Source of the DNA: Candidatus Sericytochromatia bacterium
GTDB taxonomy: Bacteria; Cyanobacteriota; Sericytochromatia; UBA7694
NCBI GenBank assembly: GCA_018780035.1
Contig: JADMKE010000019.1
Span: 41,694-105,693 of the forward strand
Direction of reading: 5' to 3'
Length of the DNA stretch: 64,000 bases
The notes under the pieces were generated by a model. It was not told where the DNA came from. It searched no databases and worked only from the letters and a program-made list of their open reading frames with translations. The stretch's first letter is position 1. Each line of letters starts with the position of its first letter. Both the position numbers and the translations under genes were made by a program. Below are positions 27,543 to 36,665 of the stretch, piece by piece.

Positions 27543-28254
27543 GTACGACCAATACCGTCAACAAATGTCCGAAAAGCTGAACAGCCTGCTCAAGCCAGAG
27601 CATCAAAAGGTATTGTGCGTTGGTGATTCTGTGCCCAATATTCAGAAACACCTGCAAGACCAAGGCTGTGAATTTGTGCATGTCGAAAGCCTGAATCCCA
27701 ATTGGCGCGATGTCAGTCGGGATCAGCCCCACCTGCCTCTCGATTTGCCCCAAAAACATTTTGATCTTCTTTTGGTTTATCATGGCCTGGAACAGGCCAT
27801 CGATCCCGAACGCCTGGTGCTGGAGCTGCGCAAGTACCTACAGCCCGAAGGGCAAATTTATATCGTGGCTTATAATGTTGGCCATATTTCCACCATTATT
27901 AACCTGCTGACCGAAGGCTGGGCTTATCAAGATGATGGCGCCTTGCGCCACAACCACGTGCGCTATTTTTCAAATGAATCCCTGCGCAAATTGATGGATC
28001 AAGTCGGTTTTGAATTTATCGACGAAGTGGTCTACCAAATTCAGCAATTGCCTGTTTTGACACGCCAATTGGCCCAAATTATGAAAAACCCCTATCTGAG
28101 TATTCTCAGTTTTATTATGATTGGCCGCAAATTGAACTCCTTCCCTTTCATTGATTTTGAAGACGATTCTGAAAAAGAAGCGCCTGCCAAAGCCGAAAAA
28201 AAAGTGGAAGCCCCCAAGCCCGTTGAAACAGGCAGTGAGACAGAACCCGCTTAA
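27541..28254 (+). CDS. Methyltransferase-like protein related to the C-terminal domains of the two upstream proteins
   Basis: This 237-residue protein has a class I methyltransferase-like fold: a strand at VLCVGDS in place of motif I, FDLLLVYHGLEQAIDPER as motif IV, LQPEGQIYIVAYN after it, and HVRYFSNESLRKLMDQVGF near the end. The last features align with FHAGHLSLLVDLL and RALRFFNAQNLQDLFQAAGF in the protein at 23538, so the two appear homologous. The glycine-rich SAM loop is weak (GDSVPN), so catalysis is uncertain. The last 50 residues are charged and Ala/Glu/Lys-rich. It converges on the glycosyltransferase gene with stops overlapping by three bases. Confidence 0.75.
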   Translation: MYDQYRQQMSEKLNSLLKPEHQKVLCVGDSVPNIQKHLQDQGCEFVHVESLNPNWRDVSRDQPHLPLDLPQKHFDLLLVYHGLEQAIDPERLVLELRKYLQPEGQIYIVAYNVGHISTIINLLTEGWAYQDDGALRHNHVRYFSNESLRKLMDQVGFEFIDEVVYQIQQLPVLTRQLAQIMKNPYLSILSFIMIGRKLNSFPFIDFEDDSEKEAPAKAEKKVEAPKPVETGSETEPA

Positions 28255-30176
28255 ATCGTTTCAGCAGCTGGGTCCAAATAAGCGATCAGCTGTAAGAGGC
28301 GTTTGAAAGGTCTTGAGTCAAAATGGGGAATCACACGCAGCAAAGAGTCCACCCGTTGATACCATTGCTGGGCTGCGTTGATCTGTCCCTGTTCCAGTAA
28401 GAGCTCCAAGAGCGCCAGATGGGCCTGGGGCTGTAGGAAATGGCGCTCTAAATAAGTTTGATAGGTTTCAATCGCCTGAAGTTTTTTGCCTTGCAAAGCC
28501 TGTAAACGGGCCAACTCAAAACCGACAGTGCCAAATTCAGGAAAGAGTGCCAGGGCTTCCTGATAACGGTTTTCTGCTTGGGCGAGAAGCTGTATGGGGC
28601 TCGAGCTCAAAATTCGGGCCTGAAGAATCAAGAGCATCCAGCAGATCAGCCGAGACAGGTCATGGGCAGTGGCCTTTTGACGGCAGATTTCCGCGACCAG
28701 GCGCTGCCAATGCAAATAAAAATAATTGTGGCCAAAAGGCAAAAGACAGTCGATCAACTTCAAAAGCGGAGAAGGCTCAAAAGCGGGAGAAGAGAACAGC
28801 GCCAAGGCTTTTTGGCTATATGGCAGAGCCCGATGGTAATCCCCCCGAAAAAAACAGTACCAAGCGGCATTAAAACAGACCAGGGGCGTCCATTCAGACC
28901 CCTGCAATAATTGGGCAAAGACACTCTCGGCTTGAATCTGGGGCTGATAACCCACTTTCGAAATCGGGTTAAACTCATAATCTGTCAGACAGGCCGCCAG
29001 CAGATGGGTCCACTCCCAGCTGTCGCTGGGTGAGATTTGCGTGAAATCGCCTCCCGTATAAACTTCCACGGCCTCGCGCACAGCCCATTCAGGGGCCCGG
29101 GCCAAAGGCAAATGGTAAAGATGGCGAATTCGGGTTAACGCCTGTTGCTGTTTCCTTTTCTGGCGAAAAGGACGACTTGAGTCCTGAACTGAAGCCGCAA
29201 AGACAGCAGGCAAAAAAGCCAATAACTTTTCAAATTGATGGCTGGCACTCTGGTTTTGAATGGCCTGCAGAGCGGCATGCGCAATTTTTTGCCGTTCGGT
29301 TTCGTGCTCGAGATAATGGATGATCTGCTGCTCAAAATTGGCTTCGTTGTAGAGAATGCAGGCCTGGGCGGCAGTCTGATCAGTCGGCAAATAATTACGC
29401 ACTTCCAGATTTGTCTCTTCCATCAAGACCACCGCTCCGGAAGCAGCGGCCTCAAAGGCCCGCAGATTCATTTCGCCGCGAATGCTGTAATTAAATACCA
29501 GGCGACTCTGGTTCAAAAGCCGATTGTATTCTGAACCGTAGAGATGGGTATCGACACGAATCTGGTAGCGATCGGCCAATTGCAGCAGACGTTTCAAATA
29601 GCCCTCGCGTTTGGGATGCAAAGCCAGATTCAGGCTCCCAACATAAGTCACATCCCAAACCCGCTCCAATGGCGGCGAAATTAAAAACGAGCGCTCTGGA
29701 TAAAGGGCATAACTGGGCCAATAGGCACAATGCTGCAGTCCTTTGGCCTGCAAAATATCCACCAGCCCCTGATCGCCCAAGACAAAGTCAAAGGCCTCGG
29801 CATAAGCCAAAACCGAGGTCAAATTTTCGTGCCAATCCGAGACCACCAAAAGTGTGGGAATCGGGCTCTCGGCAATATCTACCGGAATGGGACCATAGAA
29901 CCCCCACCAGATCAACAATTCAGGCTGCGCGTCGGCAGGGAAATGGCTGAGCAATTCTGCCACAGTTGTGTTCTGGTAATCATAGGGCAATTGGCGCTCG
30001 GCCTGAAATTCAGACAGAGAAACAACCATATCATAGGCCACAGGGCGGGTTTTCCAATTCTGACAGTCGAGAAAAAAGGGGTAAATCAAGGGGTCGTGTA
30101 AATAGCTGCCAAGCACGCGGGGGTGGTACAAAGGGCCCACCAGAATTTTGCAGGGTGCGGGCTTTAAGAGCGGCAT
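28251..30176 (-). CDS. CgeB-like glycosyltransferase with C-terminal TPR region
   Basis: This 641-residue protein has a GT-B fold in its first 330 residues: VTYVGSLNLALHPKREGYL opens the donor domain, and NYSIRGEMNLRAFEAAASGA then EVRNYLPTD match the CgeB / group-1-like C-terminal lobe. Residues from about 400 on are helical, with TPR-like repeats (AALALFPEFGTVGFELARL-type spacing, alanine and leucine at set positions). The start at 30176 lies one base after the stop of the upstream radical SAM gene and has ggag nine bases before it; a start at 30212 would overlap that gene. It is last in the operon ftsH-zinc ribbon-radical SAM-glycosyltransferase. Confidence 0.75.
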   Translation of the reverse strand: MPLLKPAPCKILVGPLYHPRVLGSYLHDPLIYPFFLDCQNWKTRPVAYDMVVSLSEFQAERQLPYDYQNTTVAELLSHFPADAQPELLIWWGFYGPIPVDIAESPIPTLLVVSDWHENLTSVLAYAEAFDFVLGDQGLVDILQAKGLQHCAYWPSYALYPERSFLISPPLERVWDVTYVGSLNLALHPKREGYLKRLLQLADRYQIRVDTHLYGSEYNRLLNQSRLVFNYSIRGEMNLRAFEAAASGAVVLMEETNLEVRNYLPTDQTAAQACILYNEANFEQQIIHYLEHETERQKIAHAALQAIQNQSASHQFEKLLAFLPAVFAASVQDSSRPFRQKRKQQQALTRIRHLYHLPLARAPEWAVREAVEVYTGGDFTQISPSDSWEWTHLLAACLTDYEFNPISKVGYQPQIQAESVFAQLLQGSEWTPLVCFNAAWYCFFRGDYHRALPYSQKALALFSSPAFEPSPLLKLIDCLLPFGHNYFYLHWQRLVAEICRQKATAHDLSRLICWMLLILQARILSSSPIQLLAQAENRYQEALALFPEFGTVGFELARLQALQGKKLQAIETYQTYLERHFLQPQAHLALLELLLEQGQINAAQQWYQRVDSLLRVIPHFDSRPFKRLLQLIAYLDPAAETI

Positions 30177-30177
30177 T

Positions 30178-32121
30178 TCAGCATTCTCCGCGAGAGAGAA
30201 ACCGTTGCTCAAGCATAAACGGGGGGCCGGACCAGGATTTAGAAAAAACCTGGGGCTGGCTCTGCCATTGCCACGGTTTGCCAGCGAGCAAAGCCTGATA
30301 GACCTCGGGCAAATTGTGACTCAATGTTACTTCCAATTTCTCCAAATGAAAAGGCAGGCTGGGATCGCCAGTCTGGGTCAAATAAGTGGTTTTTAAAAGA
30401 GCGGCATTAAAAGCCACTGCCTCACTTAAAACCGCAGAGGAAAAGCCACTGCCCGATTGGCTCAAGAGGGCCTGTAAAAGCGCCTCTGCTTCGCGGTAAA
30501 AGTCATTGAGTTTGTTCTCTTTGCTGAGTTGGTAGAGCAAAAAATGCTCAGCCCCCAAAGAGCCGCCTTGTTCCACCGAAGTGGGATGAGAGACCCAAGT
30601 GGCTTCATTTTGCCCGGCCTGTAAATCGGCTGCTTTGGTCTGGAAAAAAGCCAAATTTTCAGTCAAAATCGGGTAGAGAACAGAATCAGGTGCCAGAAAG
30701 GCCTCAATCAATGCAACAAAAGAGATTCCCGCACAGCCATATAAGAGCAAAATCGGAATTTGCAGGGGTTTATCTAAATAATAGAGAAATTTACACATCC
30801 AGGCAAAGACCCGGGCCCGCAACCAATCAGGCTTTGGCATCGTATTCGTGCCGATCACCATTTCTCCCCCTTCAAGAAAGTCTTGGGCATTTAGGCGGTC
30901 GGGAAAAAGGCTGACCCAAACCGTTTCAATCCCATGTTGGGAGCGGTATTCGGGCTGGGCCATCTCTGCATTGGGCAAGACAAAGGCGTTATAAAATTGC
31001 ATGCGGCTGTGCTGCCCACTTTGCACGGCCTGTTCAACCCCACTCACAAAAGAAGCATAGGTTTCACCTGGCAGGCCCAGAATCATATCTGTATAGGTGG
31101 CAATACCTGCCGCTTGGAAGCGTTTTTGCAGATTTAAAAAGGTGGGCAGAGAAATATTGTCGCGTTTGATCTGCTTGAGGGTGTGGGCATCCATCGACTG
31201 CAAAGAGAGGGTGACCTCAGCAAAGATGCCGGCCCGAGCCAAAATTTGGTGTAATTCCCAGGTGCGCTCAGGCGAGTTTTTGGCAGTTTGCTGGTGAAAG
31301 GTGTGGGGGTAGCGGTAGCGCTGGTAGACCCGCGCCAAATACGTGGCCAACTCAAGATCGCGTTTGAGAATGCCAAAATTGGCGTCGGCACAGAAAATCA
31401 TGCCAATCTGATTGGCGCCAAACCATTCCAGGTCGGCATTGAGTTGCTCCATCTCAAAGAGCCCCAATTTGCTGGCAATCGCGGAGCCCCAATCACAATA
31501 GGTGCAAGAAAAAGGACAGCCGCGATTGGTTTCCCAGGTGGCAATCCAGCGGGTTTGGGGATGGGCCCGCAAAAGGGGCTGAAACACACCCTCGGTGTAC
31601 GGGGAGGGAATCTGCGACAGATCGCGCGAACGGGGCAAGGGTGACTGAGTGACAAACTGACCTTTGAAATTAAAATAGCTCAGCCCCGGAATCGCCTGCC
31701 AGTCATTATCGGGATAGGCCTCTAAAATAGCGGTAAAGACCGCCTCTCCCGCCCCATGGCAACAGAGATCGATAAAGGGGTGGCTCCGCATAAAGTCTTC
31801 GGCTTGATCCGGCACATGGGGCCCACCAAAGATGATCAAAACACCTGGATTTTGCAATTTGAGCAATTGGGCCAAGGCCAGCGAACGCTTGATATTCCAG
31901 ATATAGACACTGAAGCCCACAATTTGCAGTTCCCGCATCTGCAGCGCCAAACGTTCAACCGATTCAGGCAAAAATACCGGAGGTACAAATGCAAAGCGCG
32001 CGGGCTCTTTTAAATGCCGCAGGGCATAAGCCTGCAATAATCCGGCAGAATAGGGAAAAAACTGATGCCACTGAAAACGTTCACTGAACTGTACCAAGCC
32101 AAGCTGTACAGGGGTTTGCAT
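30178..32121 (-). CDS. B12-binding domain radical SAM protein
   Basis: This 647-residue protein has a cobalamin-binding N-terminal domain (LQIVGFSVYIWN, VLIIFGGPHVPD, DLCCHGAGEAVF). The radical SAM motif NRGCPFSCTYCDWG follows, with Cys202, Cys206 and Cys209. GLPGETYASFVSGVEQA lies in the second half of the barrel. After residue 420 is an unrecognised, mostly helical C-terminal region of about 220 residues. It is not a close copy of the two plus-strand paralogues and lacks the methyltransferase-like tail. Spacing to the zinc-ribbon gene (11 nt) and the glycosyltransferase (1 nt) shows one transcription unit. The substrate is unknown. Confidence 0.83.
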   Translation of the reverse strand: MQTPVQLGLVQFSERFQWHQFFPYSAGLLQAYALRHLKEPARFAFVPPVFLPESVERLALQMRELQIVGFSVYIWNIKRSLALAQLLKLQNPGVLIIFGGPHVPDQAEDFMRSHPFIDLCCHGAGEAVFTAILEAYPDNDWQAIPGLSYFNFKGQFVTQSPLPRSRDLSQIPSPYTEGVFQPLLRAHPQTRWIATWETNRGCPFSCTYCDWGSAIASKLGLFEMEQLNADLEWFGANQIGMIFCADANFGILKRDLELATYLARVYQRYRYPHTFHQQTAKNSPERTWELHQILARAGIFAEVTLSLQSMDAHTLKQIKRDNISLPTFLNLQKRFQAAGIATYTDMILGLPGETYASFVSGVEQAVQSGQHSRMQFYNAFVLPNAEMAQPEYRSQHGIETVWVSLFPDRLNAQDFLEGGEMVIGTNTMPKPDWLRARVFAWMCKFLYYLDKPLQIPILLLYGCAGISFVALIEAFLAPDSVLYPILTENLAFFQTKAADLQAGQNEATWVSHPTSVEQGGSLGAEHFLLYQLSKENKLNDFYREAEALLQALLSQSGSGFSSAVLSEAVAFNAALLKTTYLTQTGDPSLPFHLEKLEVTLSHNLPEVYQALLAGKPWQWQSQPQVFSKSWSGPPFMLEQRFLSRGEC

Positions 32122-32132
32122 CAGTGCCGCTG

Positions 32133-32939
32133 TCAGGAAGCGGGTTGTCCTTGCTTAAGGGCTGCTTGATGGTCCACAAAGGCCGCTTTGGCCTTTAAGA
32201 GTTGATCATGCCGTTTGGAGAAGTCTTCCAATAAGCGCATATAATCCGCACGAATCAGTTCAAAATCCTGCAGATTGTGATAGCGCTGTTTGATCATGCT
32301 GGCCATGACCTCGTATTGGTCTTCGGACTTGATGGTCCCGGCAGCTGTAAAACACTGCATACATTCGTTGGCCTTTTCGTTCAGAACGTGGCGCTCTTTG
32401 ATAATTAAATCCCAGGTATCATCCACCTGTTCTTTGAGGTGGTTGAGCTGCTCTTGGGGCGTCATTTCTTCAAAACTTTTTTCCACGGGCCGGTAGTTTT
32501 CAATCGCCGCCTGCACCGCTTCTTTTTCAGCCGCCAAGGTCTCAGGGGTGATATAGTCATGGGGCTCTACAAAGAAAGCACCACAATCTGGGCAATAGCC
32601 ATCGTGCCCATCCAAAAGCACGATATGTTTACATTCCTGACAGCGAATTTTTAATTGGTCCCGTGGCACGTCGGCTGGGGGAGCCGTGTTGCGGGTGGCT
32701 GCCACAGCGGGCCGAGAAGTCGTTGGTGCAGACTCTTCTTTGGCCCCTCCACCAAAAAGTGAGGAAAACAGGCCACCGCCTTTTTTCTTTTCGGGTTTGG
32801 CAGCACGGGCCCGGCTTTGACCCACCAGACTGTCATCCACATAGTCGAGTGGCTCGACATACATGGCCCCACATTCGGGACAATAGTCTTCGTTTTTTGC
32901 TGCGACAAAACTGCATTCTTTACAACGGATGGCTGCCAT
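32133..32939 (-). CDS. Protein with two zinc-ribbon motifs and a helical C-terminus
   Basis: The family is not recognised. The 268-residue protein has one zinc ribbon at the N-terminus (CKECSF, then CPECGAMYVEPLDYV) and a second near residue 100 (CQECKH, then CPDCGAFFVEPHDYI). The two are clearly internal duplicates ending in the same VEPxDY motif. Between them is a Gly/Phe-rich linker (GGGLFSSLFGGG). The last 130 residues are helical and charged, probably coiled coil. It is encoded 9 nt after ftsH, so it may be an adaptor or regulator acting with the protease; that is inferred only from position. Confidence 0.72.
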   Translation of the reverse strand: MAAIRCKECSFVAAKNEDYCPECGAMYVEPLDYVDDSLVGQSRARAAKPEKKKGGGLFSSLFGGGAKEESAPTTSRPAVAATRNTAPPADVPRDQLKIRCQECKHIVLLDGHDGYCPDCGAFFVEPHDYITPETLAAEKEAVQAAIENYRPVEKSFEEMTPQEQLNHLKEQVDDTWDLIIKERHVLNEKANECMQCFTAAGTIKSEDQYEVMASMIKQRYHNLQDFELIRADYMRLLEDFSKRHDQLLKAKAAFVDHQAALKQGQPAS

Positions 32940-32948
32940 GGCTCAACA

Positions 32949-34955
32949 CTACACCTTTTTTGTTTCTTCGCTGGGCTGGGGCTCCGCGGGTTCAGCCGAG
33001 GACAGCGGCAGATTCACTTCCAGAACACCACTTTCAACACTTGCATCAGCGTCTGGTTCTGTTTCCGCTTTTTCTGAGCCCTCTTCGAGCACCTTGGGAT
33101 CTTTGGCCTGCCAAGAGGCATATTTGCGCTCGGGTTTGGTGGGCGGAGCGGCACCTTCTACCTGTTCGAGCAATTCATCAAGCTGAGCGCTGTCGAGGGT
33201 TTCGCGCTCAATCAGCAGGCGTGAAATTTCATGTAAGGCATGTTTGTGCTCAATCAGTAATTTTTGGGCCCGATCATGATTCTCATCGAGCAATCGGCGG
33301 ATTTCACGGTCCACGTCACTGGCAACCTCTTCGCTATAATTGCGAACATCGCCAAAGTCACGCCCCAAAAAGACCTGTTCGTTTTTCTTGCCCACCGTTC
33401 GCGGACCGATTTTTTCGCTCATGCCGTATTCAACGACCATTTTGCGGGCAATTTCAGTGGCCCGTTCGATGTCGTTGCGGGCACCTGTGGTAATTTCTTC
33501 GGCGCCGAAAATCAACTCTTCGGCAATCCGGCCACCGAGCAGCATTGCAATTTGATCATGCAGGTACGATTTGGAAGCAGAAACACGGTCTTCGGGCAGA
33601 GACATTGTCAAACCCAGCGCCATGCCACGGGGAATGATTGTGACCTTGTGAATCGGATCACAATGGCTGAGAAAGCGCCCCACGAGGGTATGCCCCATCT
33701 CGTGATAGGCCGTGATCTCTTTTTCTTTTTCGGTGATCAGCTTGGTTTTCTTTTCGGGGCCAGCAATCACACGATCGAGGGCCTCTTCCAAATGTTTCAT
33801 GTGAATTTCTTTTTGGTTCTCGCGGGCCGCGAGCAAGGCCGCTTCGTTGGCCAGATTAGACAAATCTGCACCGGTAAAACCGGGGGTACGGCGGGCCAAA
33901 ACAGACGTTTTCACATTTTTGGCAAGCGGCTTGTTTTTGGTGTGTACTTCGAGAATTTTCTCACGGCCTTCGACATCGGGGCGATCGACGATCACCTGGC
34001 GATCAAAACGGCCGGGACGCAGCAAGGCCGCATCGAGAATGTCAGGACGGTTGGTTGCCGCTATCACGATCGTGCTGTGATTGTCTTCAAAGCCATCCAT
34101 TTCGATCAGCAATTGGTTGAGGGTCTGCTCACGCTCGTCGTGACCACCGCCAAGGCCTGCGCCACGCTGACGGCCAACAGCATCAATTTCGTCAATAAAA
34201 ATCAGACAGGGGGCGTGTTTCTTGGCCTGTTCAAACAGATCCCGCACCCGCGAGGCACCCACACCCACAAACATCTCAACAAATTCCGAACCGCTGATGC
34301 TAAAAAAGGGCACAGAGGCTTCACCTGCTACCGCTTTGGCGATCAGGGTCTTACCCGTACCTGGTGGGCCCACCAGCAAAACACCTTTGGGGATTTTGGC
34401 TCCGAGGGCTTGGTATTTATCGGGAGACTTAAGGAAATCCACAATCTCTTCGAGTTCCTGTTTGGCTTCATCTGCGCCAGCAACGTCGTCAAAAGTCACT
34501 TTGGGACGGTTTTCCATCACCATTTTGGCTTTACTTTTGCCAAAAGACATCGCTTGACTGCTGCCACTTTGGGCCTGACGGATGACAAAGATCCAAAGCA
34601 CAACAATGATCAACAAAGGAATCAGAATGGGAGAGAAGAAAGAGATCCACCAATTGCTCTCGGGTGGCTGATCAACCCGAATGACAATCCCTTTGTCTAC
34701 CATGCGGGGCAATAGCTGGGGGTCATTTTTGGGGGTAAAAACCTTGAGACGGGTGCTATCTGGGCGGGTCCGAGCCAGTAAAATTTGGTCTTTGATCAGA
34801 ACTTCTTCGATCTGACCCTGATCAATTTTTTGCAAGAACTCAGTATAACTGACGTTCTTTTCACGGTAGCTTTGCTTGTAAAAGGAACTTACAAAGACAA
34901 TCCCCACCAAAATTAAAAAGATATATAAACCTGCGTTTTTTAAGCCCTTGTTCAA
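32949..34955 (-). CDS. ftsH: ATP-dependent zinc metalloprotease FtsH
   Basis: FtsH is a membrane-anchored AAA+ protease that degrades misfolded and regulatory proteins. Two membrane segments flank a periplasmic domain (about residues 10-28 and 105-125). The protein then shows Walker A GPPGTGKT, Walker [13 protein letters not shown], the second region of homology ([19 protein letters not shown]) and the zinc site HEMGH. The C-terminus is acidic and long. TTG at 34955 is chosen: it has ggggtg upstream and gives the usual start [11 protein letters not shown]. The longer frame from a TTG at 35003 adds 16 unconserved residues. It is the first gene of a four-gene operon. Confidence 0.95.
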   Translation of the reverse strand: MNKGLKNAGLYIFLILVGIVFVSSFYKQSYREKNVSYTEFLQKIDQGQIEEVLIKDQILLARTRPDSTRLKVFTPKNDPQLLPRMVDKGIVIRVDQPPESNWWISFFSPILIPLLIIVVLWIFVIRQAQSGSSQAMSFGKSKAKMVMENRPKVTFDDVAGADEAKQELEEIVDFLKSPDKYQALGAKIPKGVLLVGPPGTGKTLIAKAVAGEASVPFFSISGSEFVEMFVGVGASRVRDLFEQAKKHAPCLIFIDEIDAVGRQRGAGLGGGHDEREQTLNQLLIEMDGFEDNHSTIVIAATNRPDILDAALLRPGRFDRQVIVDRPDVEGREKILEVHTKNKPLAKNVKTSVLARRTPGFTGADLSNLANEAALLAARENQKEIHMKHLEEALDRVIAGPEKKTKLITEKEKEITAYHEMGHTLVGRFLSHCDPIHKVTIIPRGMALGLTMSLPEDRVSASKSYLHDQIAMLLGGRIAEELIFGAEEITTGARNDIERATEIARKMVVEYGMSEKIGPRTVGKKNEQVFLGRDFGDVRNYSEEVASDVDREIRRLLDENHDRAQKLLIEHKHALHEISRLLIERETLDSAQLDELLEQVEGAAPPTKPERKYASWQAKDPKVLEEGSEKAETEPDADASVESGVLEVNLPLSSAEPAEPQPSEETKKV

Positions 34956-35007
34956 AAGATGCACCCCATCGCAATAATCGGTCGTTAACAAGTCATTCAG
35001 CAAGACG

Positions 35008-35036
35008 TTGAGAGCTTGAACCAGATATACTATAAC
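35008..35036 (+). promoter_or_regulatory. Sigma-70-type promoter for murQ
   Basis: TTGAGA (35008-35013) and TATAAC (35031-35036) are separated by 17 bp, and transcription would begin about 36 nt before the murQ start. It lies in the gap between the divergent ftsH and murQ genes. Confidence 0.5.
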
Positions 35037-35078
35037 AAGTTTGACAGCTGAAAGTTAAGAGTTTTCAAGGAGATCCAG

Positions 35079-35993
35079 ATGGCCAGCGAATTGCCCTTGA
35101 CCGAATACCCCAACCCCGCCAGCCAGAATCTCGATCAAATGGGGATCTCCGAAATTATTGCATTGATGCGTCAAGAAGACCAAAAAATGCTCAAAGCCTT
35201 TGATGGCAATGAAGAAGTTTTAACACAGGTAATTGCACAGACGGTCGATTGTCTGCGCCAAGGGGGCCGCTTGATTTATATTGGCGCGGGCACAAGTGGT
35301 CGCCTGGGCGTTTTAGACGCAGCAGAATGCCCGCCAACCTTTCGTACGCCACCAGGCATGGTCGTGGGCCTGATCGCGGGAGGCCGGACAGCGTTAGAGC
35401 AGGCCGTAGAAGGAGCAGAAGACAGCCAAGAAGCCGCGTTGGCAGATTTAGCGTCCTTAAATATCACCCCCCAAGATATGTTGATTGGCATAGCCGCCAG
35501 TGGCCAGACCCCTTATGTTCGGGCCGCTTTGCGCCAGGGACGCAGCCAAGGCCTGCACACAGCCTTATTGGCCTGCAGTCCGGTAGAACAGAGCGACCCA
35601 GGCGTCGAGTTTTATCTGATCTTGCCTGTTGGCCCCGAAATTTTAACCGGTTCGACCCGTCTCAAAGCGGGAACGGTCACCAAACTCGCTTTAAACATGA
35701 TCTCCACGATCAGCATGATTCAACTGGGAAAAGTCTTTGGCAATCGCATGATCGATGTGACCATCAGCAATGCAAAATTACAGCGTAGGGCCCTGCGCAT
35801 GTTGCAAGAGCTGGGCGACCTGCCCGAAAGCAGTGCTCAAATCCTCTTGGAACGTGCCGGGGGAGAGGTCAAAACGGCATTGATGATGCATTGGGGAGAA
35901 GTGGATGCGGATTTGGCCCGTTCCCATTTAGCGGCCGCAGGCGGGCATTTGCGCCAAGCCCTGGAAGCATGCCGGGCGTCTTTGCCCCAATGA
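35079..35993 (+). CDS. murQ: N-acetylmuramic acid 6-phosphate etherase
   Basis: MurQ cleaves the lactyl ether of MurNAc-6-phosphate to give GlcNAc-6-phosphate and D-lactate in peptidoglycan recycling. The 304-residue cytoplasmic protein has the SIS-domain motif YIGAGTSGRLGVLDAAECPP, the active-site region around EGAEDS, IGIAASGQTPYV, and STRLKAGTVTKLALNMIST. Length and motifs match the family closely. A strong ribosome site (aaggaga) precedes the ATG. No MurNAc PTS gene or anmK is nearby; the next gene is coupled through ATGA. Confidence 0.94.
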   Translation: MASELPLTEYPNPASQNLDQMGISEIIALMRQEDQKMLKAFDGNEEVLTQVIAQTVDCLRQGGRLIYIGAGTSGRLGVLDAAECPPTFRTPPGMVVGLIAGGRTALEQAVEGAEDSQEAALADLASLNITPQDMLIGIAASGQTPYVRAALRQGRSQGLHTALLACSPVEQSDPGVEFYLILPVGPEILTGSTRLKAGTVTKLALNMISTISMIQLGKVFGNRMIDVTISNAKLQRRALRMLQELGDLPESSAQILLERAGGEVKTALMMHWGEVDADLARSHLAAAGGHLRQALEACRASLPQ

Positions 35994-36643
35994 GTTTAAA
36001 TGGCAGTTACGGTCTGTTCGTGGATTTGGGAGTTTCCCCGTCCCCTGAGAAATTGGAAAAACTTTACCACACCCTCTGGTCGCCCGGCTGTTTAAATGGC
36101 CCCGAGAGCACCCTGTCTGAATTTGGCAAAATTCCGCGCGGCGCACAGGGCCATCTGCAATTGCCTTCGGGCCAAGATCTCAGCTGTTATACCCGCTTTG
36201 AACGTGACAATTTGGGCTATCCAGCCGATTGGCAGCCCCCTGTTTTATTGAGTTTGGGACTGGTCGCTTTGGAGCCACCCTTGCCCCAGCACCCCGAAGC
36301 CCAAATCGCGTTGGAGAAGATTTTAAAGCGCATCCAGACAATCTTGCCTGTGCGACTGGCGGTACTTGGACACAGCAATCTCTACCAGATTAACGCCGAA
36401 TTGATTGGGCCCGAATGGTTAGATCTGCAACAGGAATTGCTTTTGGGCCTGTGGCTCCCCAAGTCGCATCCACTGTTCAACGGGCTGGGAATCGAAGCAG
36501 AAACAGCGTTTGCGGCATTGCGTCCCCAAGATTGGTCGGGCTGTCTGACAAATTTGCCGGAGCACGACAAATACCAGCGTTACAAAGCAGCTTTAAATCA
36601 GCGCAAAGCGGAACCCAAAATTCAATTGCACTGGGAAACATAG
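35990..36643 (+). CDS. Protein of unknown function translationally coupled to murQ
   Basis: The family is not recognised. The 217-residue product has no signal peptide or membrane segment. The start at 35990 overlaps the murQ stop in ATGA, which indicates coupled translation and a likely shared pathway. The sequence has alternating hydrophobic strands, with VRLAVLGHSNLYQINAELIG as one stretch and a C-terminus rich in charged residues. It could act in peptidoglycan recycling, but no motif supports any particular activity. Confidence 0.65.
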   Translation: MSLNGSYGLFVDLGVSPSPEKLEKLYHTLWSPGCLNGPESTLSEFGKIPRGAQGHLQLPSGQDLSCYTRFERDNLGYPADWQPPVLLSLGLVALEPPLPQHPEAQIALEKILKRIQTILPVRLAVLGHSNLYQINAELIGPEWLDLQQELLLGLWLPKSHPLFNGLGIEAETAFAALRPQDWSGCLTNLPEHDKYQRYKAALNQRKAEPKIQLHWET

Positions 36644-36665
36644 GGACCAGAAGAAAACGGAGGAA

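Noticed and set aside
33264..34715. Long open frame (483 codons) on the plus strand opposite ftsH
   Set aside because: It mirrors a strongly conserved ftsH frame and its translation has no family-like pattern. Codon bias of ftsH explains the open frame.
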